Shown: positions 1-6,844 of the stretch, in pieces
Numbering within the stretch: the first letter of the stretch is position 1
How the letters are laid out: each line of letters begins with the position of its first letter
Assembly: GCA_002403895.1 (NCBI GenBank)
Contig: DHIQ01000126.1
Span: forward strand, 519 to 29,004
DNA: 28,486 nucleotides
Direction: 5' to 3'
Source of the DNA: Candidatus Neomicrothrix sp. UBA4742
GTDB lineage: Bacteria > Actinomycetota > Acidimicrobiia > Acidimicrobiales > Acidimicrobilacustridaceae
The notes under the pieces: generated by a model
Database searches by the model: none
The model's input: the letters and a program-made list of their open reading frames with translations, nothing else
Told to the model about the DNA's origin: nothing
Position numbers and translations under genes: made by a program

Positions 1-1
1 G

Positions 2-451
2 CTGTCGTGTCTCAACGAGGCCCGCTACGGCATCTTGTGGGGCGCGACCGGGGCCGCCCGGGCCTGCTACGAGGCCGCGTTGGCCTATGCCCTCGAGCGC
101 ATCCAGTTCGGCAAGCCCATCGCCTCGTTCCAACTCACCCAACGCAAGCTGGTCGAGATGATGGTGCGGGTCAACAAGGCCGGACTGGTGTCGCTCCATC
201 TCGGCCGCATGAAGGACGAGGGCAGGCTCTCGTCGGCCCAGGTCAGCTTCGGAAAGATGGACAACGTGCGCGAGGCGCTGTGGGTCGCTCGCGAAGCGCG
301 CTCGGTGCTCGGCGCCAACGGCATCACCCTCGACTACCCGGTGATCCGCCACATGAACAACCTCGAGTCGGTCTACACCTACGAGGGCACCAACGAGATC
401 CACCAACTGGTGTTGGGCCAGGCCATCACCGGCATCTCCGCCTTCTCCTGA
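2..451 (+). CDS. Acyl-CoA dehydrogenase, glutaryl-CoA dehydrogenase-like (3' part)
   Basis: Only the C-terminal 149 residues are in the window; the open frame runs off the left edge. This is the C-terminal helical domain of an FAD-dependent acyl-CoA dehydrogenase. The stretch YALERIQFGKPI and the end motif TYEGTNEIHQLVLGQAITG are hallmarks of the family. The Glu of YEGTNEI (codon 383-385) is at the position of the catalytic base in glutaryl-CoA dehydrogenases. ALWVAREARSVLGANGI and the long spacing to the Glu also fit the glutaryl-CoA branch, which oxidises and decarboxylates glutaryl-CoA to crotonyl-CoA in lysine/tryptophan degradation. Other short-chain acyl-CoA dehydrogenases cannot be excluded from this fragment. 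The stop at 449-451 is followed by a small hairpin at 490-507. Confidence 0.93.
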   Translation: MSCLNEARYGILWGATGAARACYEAALAYALERIQFGKPIASFQLTQRKLVEMMVRVNKAGLVSLHLGRMKDEGRLSSAQVSFGKMDNVREALWVAREARSVLGANGITLDYPVIRHMNNLESVYTYEGTNEIHQLVLGQAITGISAFS

Positions 452-489
452 GCGCCCCACCACGTCCCTCACCCCCGAGGGTTATGGGA

Positions 490-507
490 GTGGGCCATTC
501 GGCCCAC
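490..507 (+). terminator. Small GC hairpin after the acyl-CoA dehydrogenase gene
   Basis: Perfect 7-bp arms GTGGGCC and GGCCCAC flank an ATTC loop, 38 nt after the stop codon. There is no T-tract after it, so it is at best a non-canonical terminator, or an element of the promoter just downstream. Confidence 0.3.
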
Positions 508-509
508 AC

Positions 510-527
510 GTAGGTCTAAAGACCTAC
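510..527. repeat. 18-bp perfect inverted repeat overlapping the promoter of the 552 gene
   Basis: GTAGGTC-TAAA-GACCTAC: 7-bp arms around TAAA. It overlaps the -35-like TAAA of the sigma-28-type promoter at 517-544, so it may be a regulator site or part of an extended promoter motif. Confidence 0.5.
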
Positions 528-544
528 CCATACCCTGCCGATAA
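517..544 (+). promoter_or_regulatory. Sigma-28 (FliA/WhiG)-like promoter
   Basis: TAAA at 517-520 is followed after 16 nt by GCCGATAA at 537-544. The classical sigma-28 consensus is TAAA-N15-GCCGATAA, so the -10 half is exact and the spacer is one longer. The ATG at 552 begins 7 nt after the -10 element, so a transcript would be leaderless or nearly so. Assignment to a motility-type sigma factor is inference from the motif alone. Confidence 0.5.
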
Positions 545-551
545 ATGCGCG

Positions 552-1028
552 ATGAGCAGCACTCCGATGGCGCCGCAGGGACTCGACGAGGTACTCGCCG
601 CGCTCCCCGACGACGTCGCCATCGGATGGCGGGGCGGGGCCCGCCTGGTCGTCAGCCCGACCGGAGCGTTCGTCCTGGTGGCGGACGAGAGCGACCTCAG
701 CGCCGCGGCTGACCTCGCCCACAGCCTGGCCGGCCGCACCCGCAGCGCTCTCGCCCGCCATCTCAGCTGGGTGCCGTTCATCGATGCCGCCGTGGTGAGC
801 GCACACCGCGCTCACGCCAACCTGCCCGCGGTCGTGGTGGCTCCCGATCTGGTGGCGGAGCTGGTGGTGCAGGGCCCACCGGTGATCGACGGGCCCGCCA
901 TCACCGTGGTGCGGGCTCTGCTGGCGGCCGGAAGTCTCCTCGGTTGGAAGGAGGGATCGGGCCAGGACGCTGTCAAGATCGACCTGTGCGACTCGATGCC
1001 TCCGGCGCCGATCACGGCGCTCCCCTAA
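552..1028 (+). CDS. Hypothetical protein, 158 aa, possibly NERD-like
   Basis: I do not recognise this gene firmly. The protein is Ala/Val-rich, with alternating strands and helices, and has no signal peptide or membrane segment. The pattern GGARLVVSPTGAFVLVADES, then a helix with Arg residues, then AVVVAPDLVAELV and a final helix, resembles the order of elements in NERD (nuclease-related) domains. The acidic and lysine residues expected for catalysis there are not evident, so this would be a degenerate relative at best. The ATG at 552 was chosen because it follows the GCCGATAA -10 element by 7 nt. The gene overlaps the likely start of the next one, an alpha/beta hydrolase, by about 43 nt. The promoter hints at control with motility genes, though nothing else in the window is motility-related. 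Confidence 0.7.
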   Translation: MSSTPMAPQGLDEVLAALPDDVAIGWRGGARLVVSPTGAFVLVADESDLSAAADLAHSLAGRTRSALARHLSWVPFIDAAVVSAHRAHANLPAVVVAPDLVAELVVQGPPVIDGPAITVVRALLAAGSLLGWKEGSGQDAVKIDLCDSMPPAPITALP

Positions 1029-1942
1029 CCGACCCGTCCCTCTCGCCGCCGACGCAGGCCGTCGAGAGCACGGACGGAGTCCTCCTCACCGTCCACGACC
1101 TTGGCGGCCCGGGGCCCGATCCCATCGGTGCGCGGCGACGGCCGATCCTGTTGACCCACGCCACCGGCTTCCACGGCCTGGTGTGGGCTCCGGTGGCCCG
1201 ACACCTCGCCGGCTTCCATGCCTGGGCCCCCGATCTGCGAGGCCACGGCGCGTCCCCGACGCCGACCGATCGGGGCATGGACTGGGATGGCTTCGCCGAC
1301 GATGTCCTGGCCGTGGTCGACGCCCTACGGGAGCGGAGCCTGGTCGAGGGTGAGCTGGTCGCCGCCGGACATTCCAAGGGGGGCGCAGCCTTGCTCCTGG
1401 CCGAGCAGCGCCGCCCCGGCACCTTCGCCGCCCTCTATTGCTATGAGCCGGTCGTTTTCCCGCCGGATCTCGCGAGTGCCGATGGGGCGCGTGCTCCCGA
1501 GGGGCCCAACCCGCTGGCGGCGGGGGCCCGGCGCCGGCGGCCCACGTTCGACTCCCGGGACCAGGCGTTCGACCACTACGCGTCGAAGCCGCTGTTCTCG
1601 GTGGTGGACCCCGAAGCCCTGCGGGCCTACGTCGACCATGGATTCGTCGATCGTCCCGGCGGCGGCGTCGAGCTCGCCTGTCGGCCCGAGATCGAGGCGC
1701 AGGTCTTCGAGATGGCATCGACCCATCAGGCGTTCGCCCACCTGGGCGAGGTGACCTGCCCGGTCACCATTGCCACCGGTGCTGGTGGCGACTTCGGGCC
1801 GGCCGACTTCGCCGAACAGATCGCCGACGCCCTGCCCAACGGCCGCCTGGCCCGCTATCCGGACCTCGGCCATTTCGGCCCGCTGGAGGCACCTGCCCGC
1901 ATCGCAGCGGGCATCGCGGAGGCTGTCACACCCCCGGCGTAG
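986..1942 (+). CDS. Alpha/beta-fold hydrolase
   Basis: A cytoplasmic alpha/beta hydrolase of about 318 aa. Visible are the oxyanion-region segment LLTHATGFHG, the strand and loop PDLRGHGAS, the nucleophile elbow AGHSKGG (Ser codon at 1373) and the C-terminal catalytic His in YPDLGHFGPLEAP. The acid is probably an Asp after the strand PVTIATGAG. This is the usual order and spacing for the family (esterases, lipases, haloperoxidase-like enzymes); the substrate cannot be told. The start is uncertain: no ATG is available, and candidates are GTG 986, overlapping the preceding gene, or TTG 944. Homology begins only around residue 25 of the GTG version. Its TAG stop also forms the first three bases of the -10-like box of the next gene. 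Confidence 0.88.
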   Translation: MRLDASGADHGAPLTDPSLSPPTQAVESTDGVLLTVHDLGGPGPDPIGARRRPILLTHATGFHGLVWAPVARHLAGFHAWAPDLRGHGASPTPTDRGMDWDGFADDVLAVVDALRERSLVEGELVAAGHSKGGAALLLAEQRRPGTFAALYCYEPVVFPPDLASADGARAPEGPNPLAAGARRRRPTFDSRDQAFDHYASKPLFSVVDPEALRAYVDHGFVDRPGGGVELACRPEIEAQVFEMASTHQAFAHLGEVTCPVTIATGAGGDFGPADFAEQIADALPNGRLARYPDLGHFGPLEAPARIAAGIAEAVTPPA

Positions 1943-1945
1943 CCT
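1940..1945 (+). promoter_or_regulatory. -10 box TAGCCT of a leaderless gene
   Basis: TAGCCT ends 7 nt before the ATG at 1953. Its TAG doubles as the stop codon of the upstream hydrolase. There is no Shine-Dalgarno sequence between the box and the start. Confidence 0.45.
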
Positions 1946-1952
1946 TGGGCTC

Positions 1953-2771
1953 ATGGCCCTCGAGCTCCCCGCCAGCTTGTCCCCGTCGAAGGTCTCCACC
2001 TTTACCGACTGCGCCCTGGCGTTCCGGTTCTCGTCCATCGATCGAGTGCCCGAACCTCCCTCGGTGCCGGCCACGAAAGGCACGCTGGTCCACGCCGCCC
2101 TCGAGCGGCTCTTCGACCTCCCCGCTCCCAACCGCACCCTCCCCGCCGCTCTGACCGCCCTCGACCAGGCGATGGACGCGCTACGGGTCGAGCCCGACTT
2201 CACCGGGTTGACGCTCGATGCCGAGGCCGAGGGCCGCTTCCTCGATGACGCCGAGCAACTGGTTCGCCGCTACTTCGACCTCGAGGACCCGACCACCATC
2301 ACCCCCATCGGTCTGGAGCTGAAGCTCGAAGCGTCGGTGGGCAACCTGCGACTGCGGGGCATCATCGACCGGCTCGAGCTCGACGAGCAGGGGGGCCTGG
2401 TGGTCACCGACTACAAGACGGGCCGGGTCCCCCACCAGAACCACGAGCAGGGCAAGTTGGGCGGCGTCCACTTCTACGCCCTGTTGTGCGAGCGGCTGTT
2501 CGGCCAGCGCCCCGCCCGGGTGCAACTGCTGTACCTGGCCGAGCCACTGGCCATCATCACCACCCCCACCGAGCAGTCCATCCGGGGGCTCGAGCGCAAG
2601 GTCACCGCCATCTGGAAGGCGGTCGAACGGGCCTGCGAGACTGAGGACTTCCGCCCCAAGCCCTCCAAGCTCTGCGACTGGTGTGCCTTCCAGGCCTACT
2701 GCCCAGCATTCGGCGGCAATCCCGACGACGCACGGACGGCCGCTGTCGATCTCGTAGCATCGGTGGGGTGA
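1953..2771 (+). CDS. Stand-alone RecB-family PD-(D/E)XK nuclease with Fe-S cysteines
   Basis: A 272-aa protein of the PD-(D/E)XK superfamily (RecB/AddB C-terminal or Cas4-like nuclease domain). The core residues are visible: the helix GTLVHAALE with His47, GIIDRLE with Asp139, and VTDYKTG with Asp153 and Lys155. Four cysteines are placed as in AddB- and Cas4-type iron-sulfur nucleases: one near the N-terminus (Cys20, in FTDCALAF) and three at the C-terminus (Cys241, Cys244, Cys250 in CDWCAFQAYC). They likely clamp the two ends together with a 4Fe-4S cluster. It therefore probably cuts or resects DNA. No helicase or Cas gene is adjacent. The ATG at 1953 follows a TAGCCT box by 7 nt, and the TGA stop overlaps the GTG of the next gene. 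Confidence 0.9.
   Translation: MALELPASLSPSKVSTFTDCALAFRFSSIDRVPEPPSVPATKGTLVHAALERLFDLPAPNRTLPAALTALDQAMDALRVEPDFTGLTLDAEAEGRFLDDAEQLVRRYFDLEDPTTITPIGLELKLEASVGNLRLRGIIDRLELDEQGGLVVTDYKTGRVPHQNHEQGKLGGVHFYALLCERLFGQRPARVQLLYLAEPLAIITTPTEQSIRGLERKVTAIWKAVERACETEDFRPKPSKLCDWCAFQAYCPAFGGNPDDARTAAVDLVASVG
2755..2760 (+). promoter_or_regulatory. -10-like box TAGCAT inside the end of the nuclease gene
   Basis: TAGCAT ends 7 nt before the GTG start at 2768. The PAP2 gene could therefore be read from its own leaderless transcript as well as by coupling to the nuclease. Confidence 0.35.
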
Positions 2772-3463
2772 CCGACTCCGCGCAGCCGCGACCCGACGAG
2801 TTCCAACCGCCGGAGTCGCCTCCGGCCGCCATACCGATGCTCGGTGAGGCCGTGGAGGCCATCGAGGCCCTGCTGCCCCACCCGGTGGAGTCGATCGACG
2901 AGGCCGGGCCCCACACCATCGCTCCACCCCACGAGCGCTCGGCGGTGGACCGCTTCGACCAGGCCGTCGACCACGCCTTCGACCGGCTGCGGGGCAATCC
3001 TGTCGCCGACCGGTTGTTCTACGCGGCAACCGAGCTCGGCGACTTCGGGCTCATCTGGGTGCTCCTCGGCGCCACCCATGCGCTGCGCTCCGACCGCGAC
3101 GTCGCGGTGGCCGCCCGCTTGGCCGCCACCCTCGGCGTCGAATCGGTGCTAGTGAACGGCGTGATCAAGTCGTTCTTCAAGCGGGAGCGGCCCGTCTCCC
3201 AGGAGCCCCGTCCCTACAACATGCGTATGCCGAGGACGACGAGCTTCCCCAGCGGTCATTCCAGCACGGCGGTGGTGGCCTGCATCTTGTTGTCCGAGGC
3301 CAACCCGTCGCTCGCTCCCGCGTACTGGACGGTGGCGGCGGTGGTGGCCAGCAGCCGGGTCTACGTGAAGATCCACCACGCCAGCGATGTGGTCGGAGGC
3401 GTGGCGACCGGTCTCGTCATCGGGTTGACGGCCCGCACCCTGTGGCGCCGCCTCGCCCGCTGA
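2768..3463 (+). CDS. PAP2-family phosphatase (membrane lipid phosphatase)
   Basis: A 231-aa member of the type 2 phosphatidic acid phosphatase family. All three signature motifs are present: KSFFKRERP (Lys134 to Arg141-Pro142), PSGH at 161-164, and SRVYVKIHHASD with Ser196-Arg197, catalytic His203 and Asp207. Such enzymes dephosphorylate phosphatidic acid, undecaprenyl pyrophosphate or related lipid phosphates at the membrane. Hydrophobic segments lie around residues 92-107, 166-176, 185-195 and 209-222. The first roughly 60 residues are Pro/Glu-rich and probably cytoplasmic. The start is GTG at 2768, sharing GTGA with the stop of the nuclease gene. Substrate specificity is not visible. Confidence 0.9.
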   Translation: MTDSAQPRPDEFQPPESPPAAIPMLGEAVEAIEALLPHPVESIDEAGPHTIAPPHERSAVDRFDQAVDHAFDRLRGNPVADRLFYAATELGDFGLIWVLLGATHALRSDRDVAVAARLAATLGVESVLVNGVIKSFFKRERPVSQEPRPYNMRMPRTTSFPSGHSSTAVVACILLSEANPSLAPAYWTVAAVVASSRVYVKIHHASDVVGGVATGLVIGLTARTLWRRLAR

Positions 3464-3635
3464 CCTGATCAGGCCGCGAACTCGTGCCGCGTCAGCCAAT
3501 GTTTACGATGTCCCAGAGCTGGGTTTGGAGGCACCCAGTACGGCCTCTTCCAGCGCGCGTTCTGGGCGCACCGTCTGCTCGGGTTGGCGTGTCAGCGACG
3601 GGCGCGGAACGGCCGATATGGACGCGTTTGCGGGC
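3464..3635. other. Intergenic stretch, nothing convincing
   Basis: 172 bases between the PAP2 stop and the end of the DHFR-like remnant. Short coding-like stretches exist in several frames, but none has a start codon with a ribosome binding site or a recognisable motif. It may be decayed DNA together with the neighbouring remnant. Confidence 0.4.
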
Positions 3636-3968
3636 TCACCGCGCGGTCACGCGGTACGAAAGGTGTGTGACTCCGCGAGCTGCTACGACTTGGAGGCATT
3701 CGAGTTCAATGGGTTCGGGACCGAGGTGGTCGAGCAGTCGTACGCCGCTGCCGAGCAAGACGGGGATCTGGTGGATGTGAATTTCGTCCAGGAGCCCGGC
3801 GCGCAGGCACTGCTGAAACTGCTCGTAGAACCTGCTCGGGGTGTCGCCGTCCGTGAACCAGTCGAAGAGGCGGGAGCCGTGAGTTCCCAGGGGTTGTTGG
3901 AGGCTGTCGTCGGGTCCCGCGATGAATCCATCAACGGATGTCGCGAGTGCGGTCAGGACTTTTCCCAT
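3636..3968 (-). pseudogene. RibD/DHFR-family reductase with internal deletion
   Basis: The 110-aa frame starts like a RibD C-terminal/dihydrofolate-reductase family protein (MGKVLTALATSVDGFIAGPDD). It ends like one too, with the strand LLDEIHIHQIPVLLGSG and the ending VTHLSYRV. The family is normally about 180-200 aa. Here the central part, which carries the NADPH-binding region and the usual GRxTYD-type segment, is absent: residues near DGDTPSR run straight into a helix matching the segment before the late strand. The junction falls near 3820-3835 and keeps the frame. The ATG at 3968 is preceded by GGAG at a good distance, so it may still be translated, but it cannot form a complete nucleotide-binding fold. 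I call it a probable pseudogene. Confidence 0.75.
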
Positions 3969-4144
3969 GTGGCTCCATACGCCACCGCTACCAAACCCAA
4001 GATGTCCGACGTGCGAGCAAGCCTCGGGCACTGAAGAGGACCGGACCCGGGAGTCGGCGCCCAGTGATCCCCCACACTGCCATGTGCGAGACCTGAGAGG
4101 ACGCCACGGGGAATGGTTTCGGGCCTGCCGTGGTTTCCTTGACC

Positions 4145-4747
4145 ATGCCGCTCGAATTCGCCGTCACCTGGGACTACCGCTGTCCGTTCGCCCGCATCGC
4201 CCACGAGCACGTGCTCGAGGCGCTCCACGGCGGAGCGGACTGGGACGTGACCTTCGTTCCCTTCAGCCTCGGCCAGGTACACGTCGCCGAGGGCGAGCCC
4301 GATATCTGGGACACCCCCGAAGCCGACAGCGGGTTGCTGGCCCTGCAGGCCGGTGTGGTCGTGCGTGACCACTTCCCCGACCAGTTCCTCGCCGCCCACC
4401 GAGCCCTGTTCACCGCCCGCCACGTCGACGGCGCCGCCATCCGCGAACCCGACGTGGTCGCCACCATCCTCACCTCCGCCGGGGTGGACGCCGAGGCCGT
4501 ACTGGCCGAGATCGCCACTGGCACCCCGCTCGAGACCGTGCGTAAGGAACATGAGGCCTGCGCGGCCAGCCATGACGTCTGGGGGGTTCCCACCTTCATC
4601 GCCGGCGATCGGGCCGCCTTCGTGCGCCTCATGGAGGTCCCCGACGGTGATGCCGCCCTGGCCCAGAGCACCGTCGAACGCCTCGTGGACATGCTCAAGG
4701 GGTGGCCGGAGCTGAACGAGTTCAAGCACACCAGCCTGTCCCGCTGA
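4145..4747 (+). CDS. DsbA-family thioredoxin-fold protein
   Basis: A 200-aa cytoplasmic protein with the DsbA/2-hydroxychromene-2-carboxylate isomerase arrangement: a first strand FAVTWDYRCPFA, a helical insertion, and the cis-Pro loop WGVPTFI before the last strands. The usual CxxC is reduced to a single Cys13 (CPFA), so it cannot be a normal dithiol oxidase. Single-cysteine or Ser variants are typical of glutathione- or mycothiol-type isomerases and transferases. Given a mycothiol gene in this window, a mycothiol-dependent role is conceivable but unproven. ATG 4145 was preferred to GTG 4130 because the conserved strand begins at residue 4. The next gene follows after 32 nt. Confidence 0.85.
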   Translation: MPLEFAVTWDYRCPFARIAHEHVLEALHGGADWDVTFVPFSLGQVHVAEGEPDIWDTPEADSGLLALQAGVVVRDHFPDQFLAAHRALFTARHVDGAAIREPDVVATILTSAGVDAEAVLAEIATGTPLETVRKEHEACAASHDVWGVPTFIAGDRAAFVRLMEVPDGDAALAQSTVERLVDMLKGWPELNEFKHTSLSR

Positions 4748-4766
4748 TCCCGGCGCCCGGCTGACC

Positions 4767-4772
4767 TAGCCT
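4767..4772 (+). promoter_or_regulatory. -10 box TAGCCT before the WS/DGAT gene
   Basis: TAGCCT ends 7 nt before ATG 4780; the intervening GGCGCCG is not a purine-rich ribosome binding site. Confidence 0.45.
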
Positions 4773-4779
4773 GGCGCCG

Positions 4780-6237
4780 ATGGCGAAGCCGAAGCCTGAC
4801 GACAAGCCCAAGCGTGCCAAGGAGACCGCGAGCGAGCCGGTGGACCGACTCGTCCATGCCGACCGGCGGATGAGCGATCTCGAAGCGCTGCTGTGGAACG
4901 TGGACAAGGACCCGTTCCTCAGCTCCAACTTCGGCAGCGTGACGCTCCTCGACCGCTCGCCGGACCTGGGCCGGTTCCGTCGCCGCATGCTGCGCGCCGT
5001 CCAGCGGGTGGACCGGCTCCATCAGCGCGTGGTCCCCGCCTTCGGTCGTCTCGCCCCACCGGAATGGCGTGACGATCCTGAGTTCGACATCGACCGCCAC
5101 GTCCGCCACCTGGCCCTGCCCAAGCCGGGCACCGACCGCCAGCTGTTCGACCTGGCCACGATGTTCGTGCAGGACCCCCTCGATCGCACCCGGCCGCTGT
5201 GGGAGTTCGTGCTCGTCGACCGCCTGAAGGGCGGCCGCGCCGCGCTTATCCAGAAGATGCACCACACCATCACCGACGGTGAGGGGGGCGTCCGCCTGTC
5301 CGAGCAGTTCATCGACATCGCCCGCGACGTCGCCGACATCGACGAGGTCACCCTTCCCACCGCCGAACCGCCCCTGCACGGGTCGTTGCTGGACTCGGCG
5401 GCCGACACGGTGGGCCACGGCCTGCGCCGCACCATCGGGATCATGGAGCGGGCCATCGGCCTGGTCGGAGAATCGACGCGCCATCCCGACCAGCTGGGCT
5501 CTCGAGGGTTGGAGGCGTTCGCCGCCGGACAATCGCTGCTGCGCCAACTCAGCGTCACTGACTCGCACCACTCGCCGCTGTGGACCGCGCCCAGCCTGGG
5601 TCGGCGCCTCGAGACGCTCGATGTCGACTTCGAAGACGCCCGGCGAGCGGCCAAGGCTCTCGGCGGGAGCCTCAACGACCTGTTCGTGGCGGCGGCCGCG
5701 GCGGGCGCCGGTGCCTATCACCGTGAGCTGGGGGCCGACGTCGACGAGATGCGTATCGCCATGCCGGTGAGCACGCGCCACGACGGATCGGCGGGCGGGA
5801 ACCAGTTCGTGCCGACCCGGGTCCTGGTGCCCACGGGCGACCTCGACCCGCTCACCCGCTTCGAGCGGGTGCACGAGGTGCTCGGCCAGACCAAGCAGGA
5901 ACGGGCTATCGGGCTGATGGGTGGCTTCGCCGGGGTGGCCAACCTGTTACCGACCTCGGCCCTGGTTCGCATCGCCCGCCAGCAGGCCGAAACCGTCGAC
6001 TTCGCCACCTCGAACCTGCGGGCAGCCCCGTTCGAGTTGTACATCGCCGGGGCGCGCATCGACGCGACGTACCCGATCGGCCCGCTGGCCGGCACCGGGT
6101 TCAACCTGACACTGATGTCCTATGCCGGGACGCTCAACGTCGGTCTCCACGCCGACACGGGCATGGTCACCGATACCGAGTTGCTGCGCGACCTCATTGC
6201 TGAGGGTTTCGCGGAACTCATTGCGGCTGGCAGCTGA
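4780..6237 (+). CDS. Wax ester synthase/diacylglycerol O-acyltransferase (WS/DGAT)
   Basis: A 485-aa bifunctional acyltransferase that joins fatty acyl-CoA to diacylglycerol or fatty alcohols to make storage lipids at the membrane or lipid-droplet surface. The catalytic motif HHxxxDG is intact as HHTITDG (His161-His162, Asp166-Gly167). The upstream PLDRTRPLWEF motif is typical of the family, as is the mid-protein SLNDLFVAA segment. The C-terminal domain shows TSNLRAAPFELYIAGARI and PLAGTGFNLTLMSYAG. Its length matches the 450-490 aa norm. The N-terminus is Lys-rich (about 20 residues), and MSDLEALLWN, the usual family start region, begins at residue 31. Storage-lipid synthesis fits the acyl-CoA genes elsewhere in the window. 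Confidence 0.95.
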   Translation: MAKPKPDDKPKRAKETASEPVDRLVHADRRMSDLEALLWNVDKDPFLSSNFGSVTLLDRSPDLGRFRRRMLRAVQRVDRLHQRVVPAFGRLAPPEWRDDPEFDIDRHVRHLALPKPGTDRQLFDLATMFVQDPLDRTRPLWEFVLVDRLKGGRAALIQKMHHTITDGEGGVRLSEQFIDIARDVADIDEVTLPTAEPPLHGSLLDSAADTVGHGLRRTIGIMERAIGLVGESTRHPDQLGSRGLEAFAAGQSLLRQLSVTDSHHSPLWTAPSLGRRLETLDVDFEDARRAAKALGGSLNDLFVAAAAAGAGAYHRELGADVDEMRIAMPVSTRHDGSAGGNQFVPTRVLVPTGDLDPLTRFERVHEVLGQTKQERAIGLMGGFAGVANLLPTSALVRIARQQAETVDFATSNLRAAPFELYIAGARIDATYPIGPLAGTGFNLTLMSYAGTLNVGLHADTGMVTDTELLRDLIAEGFAELIAAGS

Positions 6238-6244
6238 AGGCCGC

Positions 6245-6262
6245 GGCCCCGCACAGGGGGCC
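6245..6262. terminator. GC hairpin between convergent genes
   Basis: GGCCCC and GGGGCC arms around GCACAG lie between the WS/DGAT stop and the end of the small minus-strand gene. It has no T-tract and is a weak candidate for a bidirectional stop. Confidence 0.25.
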
Positions 6263-6302
6263 AACCAACCGGCGGTCACTCAGCGAGCGACGCCGGGAAC
6301 GA

Positions 6303-6497
6303 TCAGTTGGCGGCAGCCCCGGCGCCATCGAGTTCGGTGACGGGCAGCTCGGTGGTGGAGAGGATCATCCGCACATCGAGGAGCAGGTCAGCGACCTCAT
6401 CGGTGGACACGAGCGCGCGGTGGGTCATGTCGCCAAGACCCCGATCAATGATGGCCAGAGCCTCAGTGATCAGTTCCAACTCGTGCGTCTCGGTCAT
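6303..6497 (-). CDS. Small hypothetical protein, 64 aa
   Basis: Not recognised. It is acidic and mostly helical (ELELITEALAIIDRGL, then STDEVADLLLDVRMIL) with a flexible Gly/Ala tail, and has no signal peptide or Cys. It is judged real because the ATG at 6497 is preceded by an excellent GGAGAGG ribosome binding site 3 nt upstream of the start. The amphipathic helices also look like a true protein rather than a shadow frame. It is convergent with the WS/DGAT gene. About 90 nt upstream on its strand lies TACACT, with CCGTCA 11 nt further upstream (see the site at 6588-6610). Confidence 0.7.
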   Translation of the reverse strand: MTETHELELITEALAIIDRGLGDMTHRALVSTDEVADLLLDVRMILSTTELPVTELDGAGAAAN

Positions 6498-6587
6498 TAC
6501 CTCTCCAATCGTGTGGGACTGGCTCGTACCCGCTTCAACGGAATCACACTCGTGGGTGTTCCATCTTCGTCGGCATTTCCTTGACCC

Positions 6588-6610
6588 AGTGTAGCTATGA
6601 CCTGTGACGG
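6588..6610 (-). promoter_or_regulatory. Possible PafBC-like promoter of the 64-aa gene
   Basis: On the minus strand CCGTCA (6610-6605) is followed after exactly 11 nt by TACACT (6593-6588). The spacing is that of the mycobacterial RecA-NDp promoter (TTGTCR then TANNNT), but the first two bases of the upstream element differ. Weak support. Confidence 0.25.
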
Positions 6611-6830
6611 GAAGGTTTCACCTTTGTGATCTTCTGTGTCGCCAGTCACCGACGACCGGCCGGAGCCCGCTCCAGGCACAGGATCGGCGCCACGCGACGT
6701 CGCTCGACCCCCCGACCGCCCTCGCCTCGACCAGTGCACCATTCGATCCTCCAACGACTCGGGCGGCACCTATTGAGCGCCGTCCGGGCCACGGCGCCGG
6801 CCAACGGCTGAGCGCGGCGCCCCGGAGCGG

Positions 6831-6836
6831 TAGGGT
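6831..6836 (+). promoter_or_regulatory. -10 box TAGGGT before the LLM gene
   Basis: TAGGGT ends 8 nt before ATG 6845, with no ribosome binding site between. Confidence 0.4.
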
Positions 6837-6844
6837 CGCCAGCC

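Larger units (their letters stand above)
6498..6844. other. 347-bp intergenic region
   Basis: This lies between the divergent 64-aa gene (minus) and the LLM oxidoreductase (plus). The half near 6498-6610 has visibly more A/T than the surrounding genes, as expected of a 5' leader and promoter for the small gene. The rest holds no ORF with a plausible start, no long repeat and no clear riboswitch-like fold. The TAGGGT box of the LLM gene is at its right end. Confidence 0.5.

Noticed and set aside
3464..3620. Coding-like fragments (an ERALEEAVLGASK helix on the minus strand, a YGLFQRAFWAHR stretch on the plus strand)
   Set aside because: There is no start codon with a ribosome binding site, the stretches lie in conflicting frames, and no family is recognised; probably chance or unidentifiable remains.
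3525..4034. 169-codon plus-strand frame covering the DHFR-like remnant
   Set aside because: The minus strand shows clear family motifs and a ribosome binding site; the plus-strand product shows none.
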